A stretch of DNA of 64,000 nucleotides from Bryobacterales bacterium. Lineage in GTDB: Bacteria > Acidobacteriota > Terriglobia > Bryobacterales > Bryobacteraceae. Within the stretch, counting starts at the first letter, position 1. Every line of letters begins with the position of its first letter. The notes below the pieces were generated by a model, which saw only the letters and a program-made list of their open reading frames with translations, was not told the origin of the DNA and made no database searches. Both the position numbers and the translations under genes were made by a program. The stretch spans positions 130,435 through 194,434 of the forward strand of contig JADJWL010000012.1 of the NCBI GenBank assembly GCA_016716385.1, given 5' to 3'. Positions 41,876 to 50,593 of the stretch are shown piece by piece.

Positions 41876-43423
41876 ATGAAGGCAGCAATCTGGATGTCGA
41901 CGTGGGTCGCCGTGCTTTCGCTTACTGCTGCGGACCCGACGCATTGGCCGCAGTTCCGCGGTCCTTCGGGCAGCGGAATGGCGGCCGAGGATGCCTCACC
42001 CCCCATCGAGTTTGGCCCCGGCAAGAACGTCGCGTGGCACGCCCAATCCGGTGTTGGACACGGCTCGCCCTGCATCTGCGGCGACCGCATCTTCCTACTG
42101 TCCTACGATCCTGCGGGCAAGAAGCTGGACACCTTGGCGTGGGACCGGTCGCAGGGCGCGGAGCTTTGGCGGCGGAGCCTGACGCCCAAAGAGCCGGAGC
42201 AAGTCCACTCCATCAGCAACCTGGCCACGGCGACGCCCGCATGCGACGGCGATCGCGTGTACTCCTATTTCGGATCATACGGTCTGGCGGCCTACACTCC
42301 GGACGGCAAGTTGGCCTGGGAATATTCGATGCCTACCGCCAGTGTGCCGTTCGGCTCCGGGACGTCTCCGGTTGTCTCTGCCGGACTGATTTTGTTAAGC
42401 CATGACGGCAAGGCCAATGCGGCCCTCCACGCCCTCAGAGCCAGCGACGGCTCGCTGAAATGGAAGACGCCTCTGACACGCCCGGCGAACACGATGGCGG
42501 GCAGCCATGCGACACCGGCTATTTGGAATGGGCAGGCGGTCATCCATGGCCTCAACTCGGTTACAGGCTATGACATGAGCGACGGCTCACGACTCTGGTG
42601 GCTGACCTCGACTACGGCCGGGACCTCCACACCAGTGACTCAGGACGGCATGTTGTACGTGTCGGGTTGGTCCAACGTCGGTGATTCCTCCTATCTTCCT
42701 CAGCAGCCCGCGTGGCCCGAACTTCTGGCCAAGTACGACACGGATAACGACAAACGGCTGAACAAACAGGAAGCGCAGTCTATCTATCTCATGAGACGGC
42801 CTGAGCTTCCTGACAACACTCCTAGCGCGCACGTCACGGCCGGCTTGGTTTTCGGCTTATTGGACCTGGACAAAGACGGCTTTGTCAGCGAGGAGGAGTG
42901 GAAAGGGTCGCAGGCTCGCATTACGCAAATGATGGGCCGGCATGGGCTGTTCGCACTACGCGGCGGTGGTACGGGGGATATCACCACCACGCACATCGCC
43001 TGGAAGGAGAGCCGCAGTATTCCCGAGGTCCCCTCTCCCCTGCTGTACCGCGGCAGAATCTACATGGTGGCCAACGGCGGCATCGCGACCTCGGTGGACG
43101 CCGGGGACGGGCGCGTGGTGTTCCGCGGCCGCCTGGGAGCGCCGGGCGAATACTACGCCTCTCCGATTGCGGCCGCGGGTCGGGTTTACTTCGTTTCGCG
43201 CACCGGTGTTGTTACCGTACTTGCGGCGAGCGACGAGTTGAAGATTCTAGCCCGCAACGACCTGAAGGAAGATGTGTTCGCCAGTCCGGCTGTTGCGCGT
43301 GACACACTGTACATCCGTACCGCGACGCGGCTCTACGCCTTCAGAGACTCTAAGCGCACCACGGCTGGTGCCGTCGGTGAGGCGATACGGCTGGATCAAC
43401 ACGATTCCCCTCAAAAGGACTGA
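41876..43423 (+). CDS. Secreted PQQ-type beta-propeller with two EF-hands
   Basis: The protein has 515 residues from ATG 41876 with AGGAGA seven bases upstream; the frame is open to 41537 but that part is not protein-like. It has a signal peptide (residues 1-19), then HWPQFRGPSGSG, and blade motifs of the BamB/PQQ type (DGKLAWEYSMP, DGSLKWKTPL, SDGSRLWWLTSTTAG, DAGDGRVVFRGRL). A pair of canonical EF-hand loops is inserted between blades: DTDNDKRLNKQE at 288-299 and DLDKDGFVSEEE at 330-341. Such proteins in Acidobacteria and Planctomycetes are periplasmic with no confirmed enzyme activity. The EF-hands suggest calcium-stabilised or calcium-sensing function. Confidence 0.85.
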   Translation: MKAAIWMSTWVAVLSLTAADPTHWPQFRGPSGSGMAAEDASPPIEFGPGKNVAWHAQSGVGHGSPCICGDRIFLLSYDPAGKKLDTLAWDRSQGAELWRRSLTPKEPEQVHSISNLATATPACDGDRVYSYFGSYGLAAYTPDGKLAWEYSMPTASVPFGSGTSPVVSAGLILLSHDGKANAALHALRASDGSLKWKTPLTRPANTMAGSHATPAIWNGQAVIHGLNSVTGYDMSDGSRLWWLTSTTAGTSTPVTQDGMLYVSGWSNVGDSSYLPQQPAWPELLAKYDTDNDKRLNKQEAQSIYLMRRPELPDNTPSAHVTAGLVFGLLDLDKDGFVSEEEWKGSQARITQMMGRHGLFALRGGGTGDITTTHIAWKESRSIPEVPSPLLYRGRIYMVANGGIATSVDAGDGRVVFRGRLGAPGEYYASPIAAAGRVYFVSRTGVVTVLAASDELKILARNDLKEDVFASPAVARDTLYIRTATRLYAFRDSKRTTAGAVGEAIRLDQHDSPQKD

Positions 43424-43485
43424 GCCCCACGATCAAGAATTCATCGACAAGCAGAAAGGTCGAGCGGTCGGCAGGGACGACCCAC

Positions 43486-43695
43486 GTGATTGAGAGCCCG
43501 CAGAGCGGGGTCCAGAAGCGAACCGGAAACGTGACCCGATGGAGGGACGCGGCGATGGTCGAGCGTTGGGTTGCCTCGGCGTGGCTGCTGACGGAGAGGC
43601 ACTTCCGGAAAGTCGTCGGTCACGAACACCTTTGGACTCTTGCCGTGAATCTGGGACGAGAAGCAAGCCGACACGCCACCGGGAAGGTGGCGTAA
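43486..43695 (+). pseudogene. IS256-like transposase, C-terminal remnant
   Basis: The frame ends RTGNVTRWRDAAMVERWVAS, AWLLTERHFRKVVGHEHLWT, LAVNLGRE. This resembles the C-terminal R-W-x-A-x-A-x-L-x-x-E-x-x-F-R-K-x-x-G-x-x-x-L-W pattern of IS256-type transposases common in these bacteria. The preceding 330 residues with the DDE core are missing. The CCACC/GGTGG hairpin at 43677-43691 is at the stop. Confidence 0.6.
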
Positions 43696-43953
43696 TATGA
43701 ATCCAGCCGCTGTCTCAGCCTTCAACTACGGCTGGGACACCGTCGCAAGATACCCGATACGACGATTGCTTTTGGCGCTCATCCTGCCATACTCTCCGTA
43801 AGGGGCGACACGAAGTGGACCTTTCAAAAGGCCGATGTCAAATCACGTCAACCAGGACCAAACAGTCCGATTGAACTGATTTGCGTGTATACTCGGGTTG
43901 GCCACGCTGCCAAAGGCGATTCTGGCCAACCATACCATGTACTGGAGGCGGCG

Positions 43954-44430
43954 ATGCGCCGATTCACCGTTCCTTTGTTTGGTGTGCTGGTAATCTCCAC
44001 CGCCGGATGCATTTTTCATCACGTTCAGGTGCAACAGATGAGGCCGTCCGAGGCGGTCGCGGTGACCAGTCCGGTGAAGGCGCACCTGAAGGATGGGTCC
44101 ACGGTTGTATATGCGAACGGCGTCACGGTCGCAGGCGGAGCGCTCCGTGGAGAGGGCCTCCGCTGGGACCTTGCTCTCAAGCAGGCCGCAACCGTCAATA
44201 ATGTCCTGCTCGACTCCGTGGTCGGCATGGAGAGCTACCAGACAAAGGTGGAAGGCGCCAAGAGTGCTGTCGCGTATTTCGGGGACAGTCACCTCAACCT
44301 CGAAATTGTCTCCCGGAAGATTTTGGGGAGAGAGTCTACTCAACCTCGAATTGTCTGTCAGCGGTTTCGCTCTGATCTTAGAGGGACCGTCCAGAATGTG
44401 GCAACGATTGTGAGACACCTGCCCGAATAA
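43954..44430 (+). pseudogene. Small lipoprotein truncated by repeat B
   Basis: From ATG 43954 (GGAGG eight bases upstream) the protein begins RRFTVPLFGVLVISTAGC, a type II signal with lipobox ending in Cys. It continues QQMRPSEAVAVTSPVKAHLK then DGSTVVYANGVTVAGGALRG, a small beta-domain. At residue about 108 (VAYFGDS) it runs into repeat B (44276-44344), and the last 50 codons are repeat and downstream sequence. The native C-terminus is lost. Whether the hybrid product is made is unknown. Confidence 0.6.
44276..44344. repeat. Dispersed repeat B, copy in the lipoprotein gene
   Basis: It matches 33665-33733 over 69 bp with a few differences and the same opening ATTTCGGGGACAGTCACC. The element is inserted in frame within the lipoprotein gene. 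Confidence 0.85.
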
Positions 44431-45073
44431 ATTAGTGAATTTCGCCTTTGTCCGGCGAACCGCTTCGGCGCCAAACGCTCCGGCCCGCAATTCCGCGCGC
44501 CGGCGCGCCGAGCCGGCGTGGACGGCTCGACACCTCGGGCTGACCGTGGCCGCGCTGTCGGTGGCTCTTTCATCACCCGGCCGTCCTCAGCAGCGCGCCG
44601 CCGCAGGTGCGTTCCGTGTCGTCCGGATGGGCGGCTCCCGCACTCCGCGACCCGGCGGCCTGAGTCGCTGATCCTCCGCCGCCCGCAGCGCAACCTGCGC
44701 GCGCGGGGCGATGCGGTAACGTCCATCCCGACCCCAACACAACCGCTTCGATCCCGCGGCCGGTGGCCCGGCAATCCATTGATTCTGAAGAACCTCGCGC
44801 CCCAGCCAGGACGGCCGCCCCAACACCCGCCCCCCACACGCCGATCCACCCGCCATGCGATCCTGGAAATGCAAGGCCGCGCTTCGCCCGCCGGGCCCCA
44901 TCCCGGCGCAAAAAAATTCCGCGCATCCGAACCCAATTCGTCCGAATCACCCCGACGCCGTCACACCGATTCGAAAGTTCTTAACCCCAAGAAAACACGC
45001 TGTCGCCCCCGCCGCCTGCGTCCCATTCGCTTCCACCCCCATGCGATCCTGCAGGTGAAAGGACACTCCGCGC
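44431..45073. other. C-rich stretch without a supported gene
   Basis: No frame has the composition of a real gene. A direct repeat CCATGCGATCCTG occurs near 44851 and 45041, the second copy forming part of the leader of the small ORF at 45074. This may be a worn duplicate of that leader. Otherwise I see nothing clear. Confidence 0.4.
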
Positions 45074-45154
45074 ATGGCCACAGAAAAACAAATCGCCGCC
45101 AATCGCAAAACCGCCGGTCCGGAATTCCAGGAGCTCCGCCATGCAGCACTGTAA
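45074..45154 (+). CDS. ATEKQIAAN-type peptide, 26 aa
   Basis: ATG 45074, with GAAAGGACA upstream, gives MATEKQIAANRKTAGPEF and a short tail, stopping inside the next gene. MATEKQIAANRRNA is the conserved opening of a family of Acidobacteria proteins of unknown function. Here only the first 12-14 residues match before the frame is cut. It overlaps the next ATG by 14 bp, so it is either a truncated relict or a leader peptide coupled to the terminase genes. Confidence 0.5.
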   Translation: MATEKQIAANRKTAGPEFQELRHAAL

Positions 45155-45509
45155 ACTCTGCTCTCATCCCGAGCGCGCCGCCATCGAAGCCGCCATCCGC
45201 GCCGGCGCCCCCTGGCAGGACGTCGCCGCCCGCTGGAACCTCTGCCCCGTCGGCCTGGCTTGGCACGCCTTTGCCCACCTGCGCGGCTATGACCCGGCCA
45301 AACCCAGCGCCCCGCTCCCGCCCCTTGTCGCGCCCGAAACCCCAGCCGCACCCAAAGTGAATCCCAACGAGGACGCCTACTGGCGCGCCGCCCGCCAAGC
45401 CATGGTCGATGCCCTCGAACCGTTCCCCGCCGCCCTCGACGCCGTCCGCGCAGCCTTCATCGCCCTCGATCCCGCGCTCTTCGAATCCTCCGTGCCCTCC
45501 GGTGGATGA
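45141..45509 (+). CDS. Putative terminase small subunit-like protein
   Basis: The protein has 122 residues: a Cys-x2-Cys motif (CKLCSHPERAAIEAAIRAG) and a helical segment (WQDVAARWNLCPVGLAWHAF). These resemble a zinc-supported DNA-binding helix-turn-helix, and a Pro/Ala linker and acidic tail follow. Its stop overlaps the terminase start (ATGA at 45506), the position normally held by terS. No direct sequence recognition, so the small-subunit role is inferred from place and fold pattern. Confidence 0.5.
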   Translation: MQHCKLCSHPERAAIEAAIRAGAPWQDVAARWNLCPVGLAWHAFAHLRGYDPAKPSAPLPPLVAPETPAAPKVNPNEDAYWRAARQAMVDALEPFPAALDAVRAAFIALDPALFESSVPSGG

Positions 45510-46264
45510 TCCCGATGCCGTCCTCCGAGTTCAGACTCTGGGCCGACGCCGATCGGTTCGCCCGCGGTGCGCTCAACTTCACCCCGGACCCCGTCCAGGC
45601 CGAAATCCTCCGCTCCACCTCGCGCCGCATTCTCCTGAATTGCTGCCGCCAGTGGGGCAAGTCCACCGTCACCGCCGCCCTCATCGCCCACCGCCTCGTC
45701 CACGGCGGCCCCCGCACGCTCGTCGTCGCGGTCGCGCCCGCCCTCCGCCAGTCCGCCGAACTCCTTCACAAGACCGCCGCCTTCCTCCGCCTGTGCGACA
45801 TCCGCCCCCGCGGCGACGGCAGGAACCAGGCCTCCCTCGTCCTCCCCAACGGCGCCCGCATGGTCGCCCTCCCCGGCCGCGACGCCACCATCCGCGGCTT
45901 CTCCGCCGTCAGCCTCCTTGTCTTCGATGAAGCCGCCCGCGTCCCCGACGAAACCTACTTCGCCCTCCGCCCCATGATCGCCGCCAACTCGAATGCCGCC
46001 ATCTTCGCCATCTCCACGCCCCACGGCCAGACCGGCTTCTTCTATGACGCCTGGATCAACGGCGGCTCCACCTGGTCCCGCTGGCAGGTCACCGCTCCCG
46101 AATGCCCCCGCATCGGCCCCGAATTCCTCGAAGAGGAACGCCACAACCTCACTGACATCTGGTTCCGCCAGGAATATCTGTGCGAGTTCCTCCAGTCCCA
46201 GGACTGCGTCTTCCCGGCCGACCTGGTCGACGCCGCACTCTTCGGGAGCGAGGACCCGCTGTGA
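45506..46264 (+). CDS. Phage-type terminase large subunit, ATPase part
   Basis: The protein has 252 residues. The Walker A-like CCRQWGKST is at 46-54 (the CRQxGKS variant of phage terminases). The hydrophobic strand LLVFDEAA at 137-144 provides Walker B. The coupling motif region IFAISTPHGQTGFFYDAW follows. This is the N-terminal ATPase of a Terminase_6-like large subunit. The usual nuclease half is a separate gene overlapping by four bases (GTGA at 46261). Nothing else phage-like (portal, capsid, tail) lies in the window, so it is an orphan module. Confidence 0.8.
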   Translation: MIPMPSSEFRLWADADRFARGALNFTPDPVQAEILRSTSRRILLNCCRQWGKSTVTAALIAHRLVHGGPRTLVVAVAPALRQSAELLHKTAAFLRLCDIRPRGDGRNQASLVLPNGARMVALPGRDATIRGFSAVSLLVFDEAARVPDETYFALRPMIAANSNAAIFAISTPHGQTGFFYDAWINGGSTWSRWQVTAPECPRIGPEFLEEERHNLTDIWFRQEYLCEFLQSQDCVFPADLVDAALFGSEDPL

Positions 46265-46863
46265 ACCCTACCCTGTCCGCCTCGCCCTTCGTCGCCGGCC
46301 TCGACCTCGGCCAGGCCCGCGACTTCTCCGCCCTCACGCTCCTCGAACGCACCCTCGACACAGGCCCCCGCGACCCCGTCACCTGGTCCGCGCCCGTGCG
46401 CGAACTCTACGTCGTCCGCGGCCTCCACCGCTTCGCCCTCGGAACCCCCTACCCGCGCGTCGTCGAAGCGCTCCACAAGTTCCTCGCCGCACAGCCCTTC
46501 GCCCACCGCACCACGCTCCTGGTCGACGCCACCGGCCTCGGCGCGCCCGTCGTCGACTACCTCCGCCACGCCCGCGTCCCCGTCCGCATCGAGCCTGTCC
46601 TCATCACCTCCGGCGAAACCGCCGGCCTCGGCGCCGGTCGCATGACCGTGCCCCGCAAAGACCTTCTCGCCGCCATCCAGATCCTCCTCGAGCACCGCCG
46701 CCTCCGCATCCCCTCCGAAATACCGCTCACCCGCTCCCTTGTCCGCGAGCTCAAAGCGTTCTCCCTTGCCGGTGGCGCGCACGACGACCTCGTCCTTTCC
46801 CTGGCCCTCGCTGCCTGGTACGCCTTGAAGCGCTGGCCCCTCCGCGTCCCTTCACGCTCATGA
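46261..46863 (+). CDS. Terminase large subunit, nuclease part
   Basis: The protein has 200 residues from GTG 46261. The RNase H-like nuclease is indicated by GLDLGQARDFSAL (first acidic site near residue 15), the strand TLLVDATGLGAPVVDYL, and GGAHDDLVLSLALAAW (the last acidic pair). These are the three metal-site positions of terminase nucleases. Splitting into a two-gene ATPase/nuclease pair with a GTGA overlap is unusual; the halves probably assemble. It converges on the minus-strand amidase-like gene at 46893. Confidence 0.75.
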   Translation: MNPTLSASPFVAGLDLGQARDFSALTLLERTLDTGPRDPVTWSAPVRELYVVRGLHRFALGTPYPRVVEALHKFLAAQPFAHRTTLLVDATGLGAPVVDYLRHARVPVRIEPVLITSGETAGLGAGRMTVPRKDLLAAIQILLEHRRLRIPSEIPLTRSLVRELKAFSLAGGAHDDLVLSLALAAWYALKRWPLRVPSRS

Positions 46864-46892
46864 CCGCGCGCTGCCCGTCCGCTTCCCTGCCC

Positions 46893-48531
46893 TCACGCCT
46901 CCCCGGCCCGCAAGAACCGCCACAGCACGTTCGCCGTGATCCGCGACAACGGCTCGTCCACCAGCAGCGACAGCACGTAGTTGATCGACCCCACCGAGTA
47001 CACCGCGCCCCCCGACGGCGTATCGAACACCACGATCTCTGCCCCGCCCTCGTCCACGTTCGTCCCCTTCGCCAGCAGCACCGCGCCGGCAGGCGTGTGC
47101 GCGCTGCGCTTGTCCGTCTCGTGCCCCGACGCGCCCCCATGGCACCGCTCGTGCTGGCTCTGGATCCCGAACAGGTCGCCGTCCCGCAATCCCGTCCCCG
47201 CAAACACCCAGTGGTCCGCGTTCAGGCACTTGTACGGCGCCGCCGTCATGATCCCCGTCTCGGTCGTCACCATCCCAATCAGGTTCGCCTCGGACTCGAA
47301 GCGCCGGTGCATCCGGCTCTCCCACACTTCCTCCGGATGGTCCGGATTGCGCATCGCCAGCGACCCGCCGCCGGTGCTCACAAGCTGCGAGAAACACCGC
47401 ACCGCGCCGTCCTCCAGAAACTCCACCTCGCAGTTCAGCCCGTTGCCGCCCAGGTACAGCAGCTTTCCCGCCGCGCTCGAACACCCACTCCTTCACCCGC
47501 GTGTACATCGCCCGCGACCAGTACTCCGGATGCACGCTCAGAATCAGAATCTTGTACGCATCCAGATCGAGCGTCCCGTCGTGCAGTTGCGCTTCCGCGT
47601 AGAAGTCGTAGTCGAAGCCTTCGCGCTCCAGCCACGCCAGCAGACGCCACTCCGCCGGCGCCTGCCCGCACGTCATCCGTCCTTCCACCGGATCCTCCGC
47701 CTCCGCGTCCTCCGGAATGTGGTTGCCCATCTCCGGACGGTCGAACGACAGCGGCTTGTACAGCTCGTCCGGAGGCTGCCACGCCCCGAAACTGCCTCCG
47801 GCGTATCGCGGCAGATCCTGACGCGCGTTCACCGTCGGCGTCGGCGGCAGGCCGGTCGGATTCACGTAATTGCTCCGCCCCCCGAAGTTGTTGTAGACGT
47901 TCCACGTGTTGGTCGACGCCAGAACCGCGATCCTCGCCGACGGCTGCGCCGGCGCCACCACCCACGGGAACGAGAAGAAACGCCCCGACCGCTCCCCCTT
48001 TGCGTGGAAATAGTACAGGCCCGAACGCTCCGGCGCCGCCGCGAACTGGGTGTGGTGCTTGCTGCCGTACCCGATGCTGTTCCACCGCGCGCCCGTCTGC
48101 GTGTAGTCGCCGTCCGGCGTGATCTGCATCACCGCGCGCGGCCCGTGTTCGTCGAACCACCCCAGCAGCTTCACGAACTCCTTCCGCCGGCCGTACCGCC
48201 ACAGGCTCAGCCGGTACGGCTCCACCGAGTGCACACGGAACTCGCACCTCTCCCCGCTCCGCGCCCACTTCGGCCACACGTAGCCCAGCAGGCAGTCCGA
48301 GAGCAGCCGGAACTGGTACGGCTCGCCCGGCGTCACCTCCATCAGGACGCTCTTCGAGCCGAACCCCGTCTTCGACAGCGTCACCTTGTACGGGCCCGGC
48401 TCCACATCGGCAAAGACGGCGCCCCGGGCCGTCGAACGCACCGCCGACGCCAGCGCGCCGTCGCGCTCGAAATCCACCAGCACGTCGCCCAGCGCGACGT
48501 AGTTCTCATCGCTCACGTAACCAACCAGCAT
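46893..48531 (-). pseudogene. N,N-dimethylformamidase beta-subunit-like protein, frameshifted
   Basis: The first part (to about residue 355) reads GGRSNYVNPTGLPPTPTVNA, YDFYAEAQLHDGTLDLDAYK, ILILSVHPEYWSRAMYTRVK, then EWVFERGGK. The continuation LLYLGGNGLNCEVEFLEDGA, through SYK-type segments to RITANVLWRFLRAGEA is in another frame ending at 46893. The two parts join at about 47460-47470 where one base too many sits in a GAAAGC run. It is homologous in pattern to the large subunit family of N,N-dimethylformamidase. It abuts the acetamidase stop by one base. Either a true pseudogene or an assembly error. Confidence 0.65.
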
Positions 48532-49437
48532 TCAGGACCTCTTCGGAAGATATTCTTTCGGCATCAGGCACCGCATCGAGTACAGCCCCACCTGCGCCTG
48601 GCCGGGACGCGCGTGGCCCGCCACCCCGATCAGCGTGTAGGCGTCGTGGCGGGACATCCCGTAGGATTCCTCGAGCCACAGAATCATATCGCGCAAGGCG
48701 AAATTCAGCGCCTCTTCGAGCGGCCGCGACACCGCCACCGTCACCAGCATGTCCGGTGTCTCGATGCGCGGCCAGTTCATCGCCGGGCTCCGTCCCGCCA
48801 TCACCTCGCAGCGCAGCGTCACCACCGACCGCATCTCCACCGAGCCGATCTCGCCGTCGCTCTGCAGCGCGTGGCAATCTCCCAGGCACAGCAGCGCCCC
48901 TTCCACAAACACCGGCAGATAGATCGTGCTGCCCGCGCGGATCTCCGGCGTGTCCAGGTTGCCCGCGTGCTTGCCCATGCCTCCCGACGCGATCGCTTCG
49001 AGCGGAGGCGCCACGCCGATCGTCCCGATCATCGGCCGCACCGGAATCCGGATCTCGTCGTTGAAATAGAAGAAACCGTCCTCGATGCGGTGCAGCGTCG
49101 TCGCCGGCTTGTCGAACAGATCCGTCAGACCGAACAGGAACGGCCAGTAGCCCGTGTACCCCAGCGTGTCGCACTCCTGTTCGAGAATGTGGACCGCCAG
49201 CGTGTCGCCGGGATGCGCGCCTTCCACGAAGATCGGGCCTGTCACGGGATTGCCGTGATACCCCTTCTTCCGCATCGCCAGCAGGTACTCGGGCGTCGTG
49301 TGCTCGGGGACGCGCGTCCGCCCCCCACGCGAATCCTCAGTCTCGACCACGAAGGTTTCCCCCGGCTGGACGCGCGCCACCGGCGGCGTGCGGTGGTCGA
49401 ACACGGGGGTCAGTTTGTCGCGCGTGATCCGTTGCAT
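48532..49437 (-). CDS. Acetamidase/formamidase family protein
   Basis: The protein has 301 residues: NPVTGPIFVEGAHPGDTLAV, CLGDCHALQSDGEIGSVEM and ETPDMLVTVAV are the metal/substrate blocks of the FmdA/AmdA family, which hydrolyses formamide or acetamide to ammonia and the acid. It has no signal peptide. Its stop is one base before the start of the amidase-like gene at 48531, so the two are translationally linked. It is divergent from an enolase-superfamily gene with 32 bp between starts. Confidence 0.85.
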   Translation of the reverse strand: MQRITRDKLTPVFDHRTPPVARVQPGETFVVETEDSRGGRTRVPEHTTPEYLLAMRKKGYHGNPVTGPIFVEGAHPGDTLAVHILEQECDTLGYTGYWPFLFGLTDLFDKPATTLHRIEDGFFYFNDEIRIPVRPMIGTIGVAPPLEAIASGGMGKHAGNLDTPEIRAGSTIYLPVFVEGALLCLGDCHALQSDGEIGSVEMRSVVTLRCEVMAGRSPAMNWPRIETPDMLVTVAVSRPLEEALNFALRDMILWLEESYGMSRHDAYTLIGVAGHARPGQAQVGLYSMRCLMPKEYLPKRS

Positions 49438-49469
49438 AGCCTGATGTTGTATCCTACTGGACCTTCGCC

Positions 49470-50588
49470 ATGAAGATCGAACGCATCGATGTCTACGCCG
49501 TCCGGGGCCCCCGCAGGGAAGCCGTCCGTTCCGGCACCACCGGCGCCACGCCCGTCACCGCTTCGGAATTCGGCGTCATCCGCCTCGTCACCGCCGATGG
49601 CTGCGAGGGCCTGGGAGAGATCTCGATCACCTATCCGCGCATCGGCTTCACGCTCTGCCACGCCGCGCGCCGCCTGATCGTCCCGAGGCTGCTCGGGCAG
49701 GACGCCACGCGCCTGCCGGAACTGCTCGCACTGATCGACACCATCCTCGCCGGTGAATTGAGCGCTCCGTACCTGCGCGCGGCCTTCGAAATCGCGCTGC
49801 TCGACTGGACCGGCCGGCAGCACGGCGTCCCTGTCTGGCGCCTGCTCGGCGGCAAAGCCCGCGAGCGCGTCCCGCTGGCCTGGGGCATCTACCAGAACCC
49901 GCCGGACGAGATGGCGCGCGCCGCCGAAGAAGGCCTCGCCGCGGGCTTTCACGCGATCAAGCTCAAGGTGGGCCGCGCCCTCGCCGATGACGTCGCGGCG
50001 GTCCGGGCGGTCGCTGCCGCCATCGGCCCCGGCATCCCGCTGCGCCTCGACGCGAATCAGGCCTGGACCTCGGTGCCCGCCGCCTCGCACGCCATGCGCG
50101 CCCTGGCCGCCGAAGCGCGCGTCGCCTGGTTCGAACAGCCATTGGCCCGCACGAACCTCCAGGGCATGCGCCTGCTCCGCCAGCAGGCCATCGCGCCCGT
50201 CATGGCCGACGAGAGCCTGCAAACGCTCCATGACGCCTACGAAGTCGCCCGCGCCGAAGCAGCCGACGTGTTCAACGTCTACATCTGCGAGGCCGGAGGC
50301 ATCCAGGCGGCGGCGCAGATCTTCGCCTTCGCCGCCGCTCTCGGCATCCCCTGCATCCTCGGCAGCCAGGCCGAAATGGGCATCGGCACCGCCGCCGCCG
50401 CGCACCTCGGCGTGGCCGTCCCAAATCTCACCGAAGCCTGGGAGACATTCGGTCCGCTGCGCTACGTGAAGGAACTCGTGCGTCCCGCCACGCGCATCGA
50501 GCACGGCTACCTCCATCCCGCCGGCGGCCCCGGACTCGGCGTCACGCTCGACGAAGACGTGCTTGCCGAATGGACTGTCGGCGAGTAA
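49470..50588 (+). CDS. Enolase-superfamily enzyme (mandelate racemase/muconate lactonizing type)
   Basis: The protein has 372 residues: a capping domain, then the barrel with the Lys-x-Lys catalytic pair at 164-166 (IKLKVG), metal ligands Asp194 (LRLDANQAW), Glu222 (WFEQPL) and Asp247 (MADES). A late ILGSQAEMGIG block and a histidine-less end are of the muconate-cycloisomerase type. It should abstract a proton next to a carboxylate. It is oriented away from the other enolase gene at 51811 and convergent with the MFS gene, six bases apart. The real substrate is unknown. Confidence 0.85.
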   Translation: MKIERIDVYAVRGPRREAVRSGTTGATPVTASEFGVIRLVTADGCEGLGEISITYPRIGFTLCHAARRLIVPRLLGQDATRLPELLALIDTILAGELSAPYLRAAFEIALLDWTGRQHGVPVWRLLGGKARERVPLAWGIYQNPPDEMARAAEEGLAAGFHAIKLKVGRALADDVAAVRAVAAAIGPGIPLRLDANQAWTSVPAASHAMRALAAEARVAWFEQPLARTNLQGMRLLRQQAIAPVMADESLQTLHDAYEVARAEAADVFNVYICEAGGIQAAAQIFAFAAALGIPCILGSQAEMGIGTAAAAHLGVAVPNLTEAWETFGPLRYVKELVRPATRIEHGYLHPAGGPGLGVTLDEDVLAEWTVGE

Positions 50589-50593
50589 CGCGC

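Noticed and set aside
43873..43890. Promoter TTGAAC...TATACT before the truncated lipoprotein
   Set aside because: The spacer is only about 11 bp, too short for a sigma-70 promoter.
46981..49473. Plus-strand open frame of 830 codons
   Set aside because: Antisense to the formamidase-like and acetamidase genes, and its translation is Arg/Pro/His-rich without domains.
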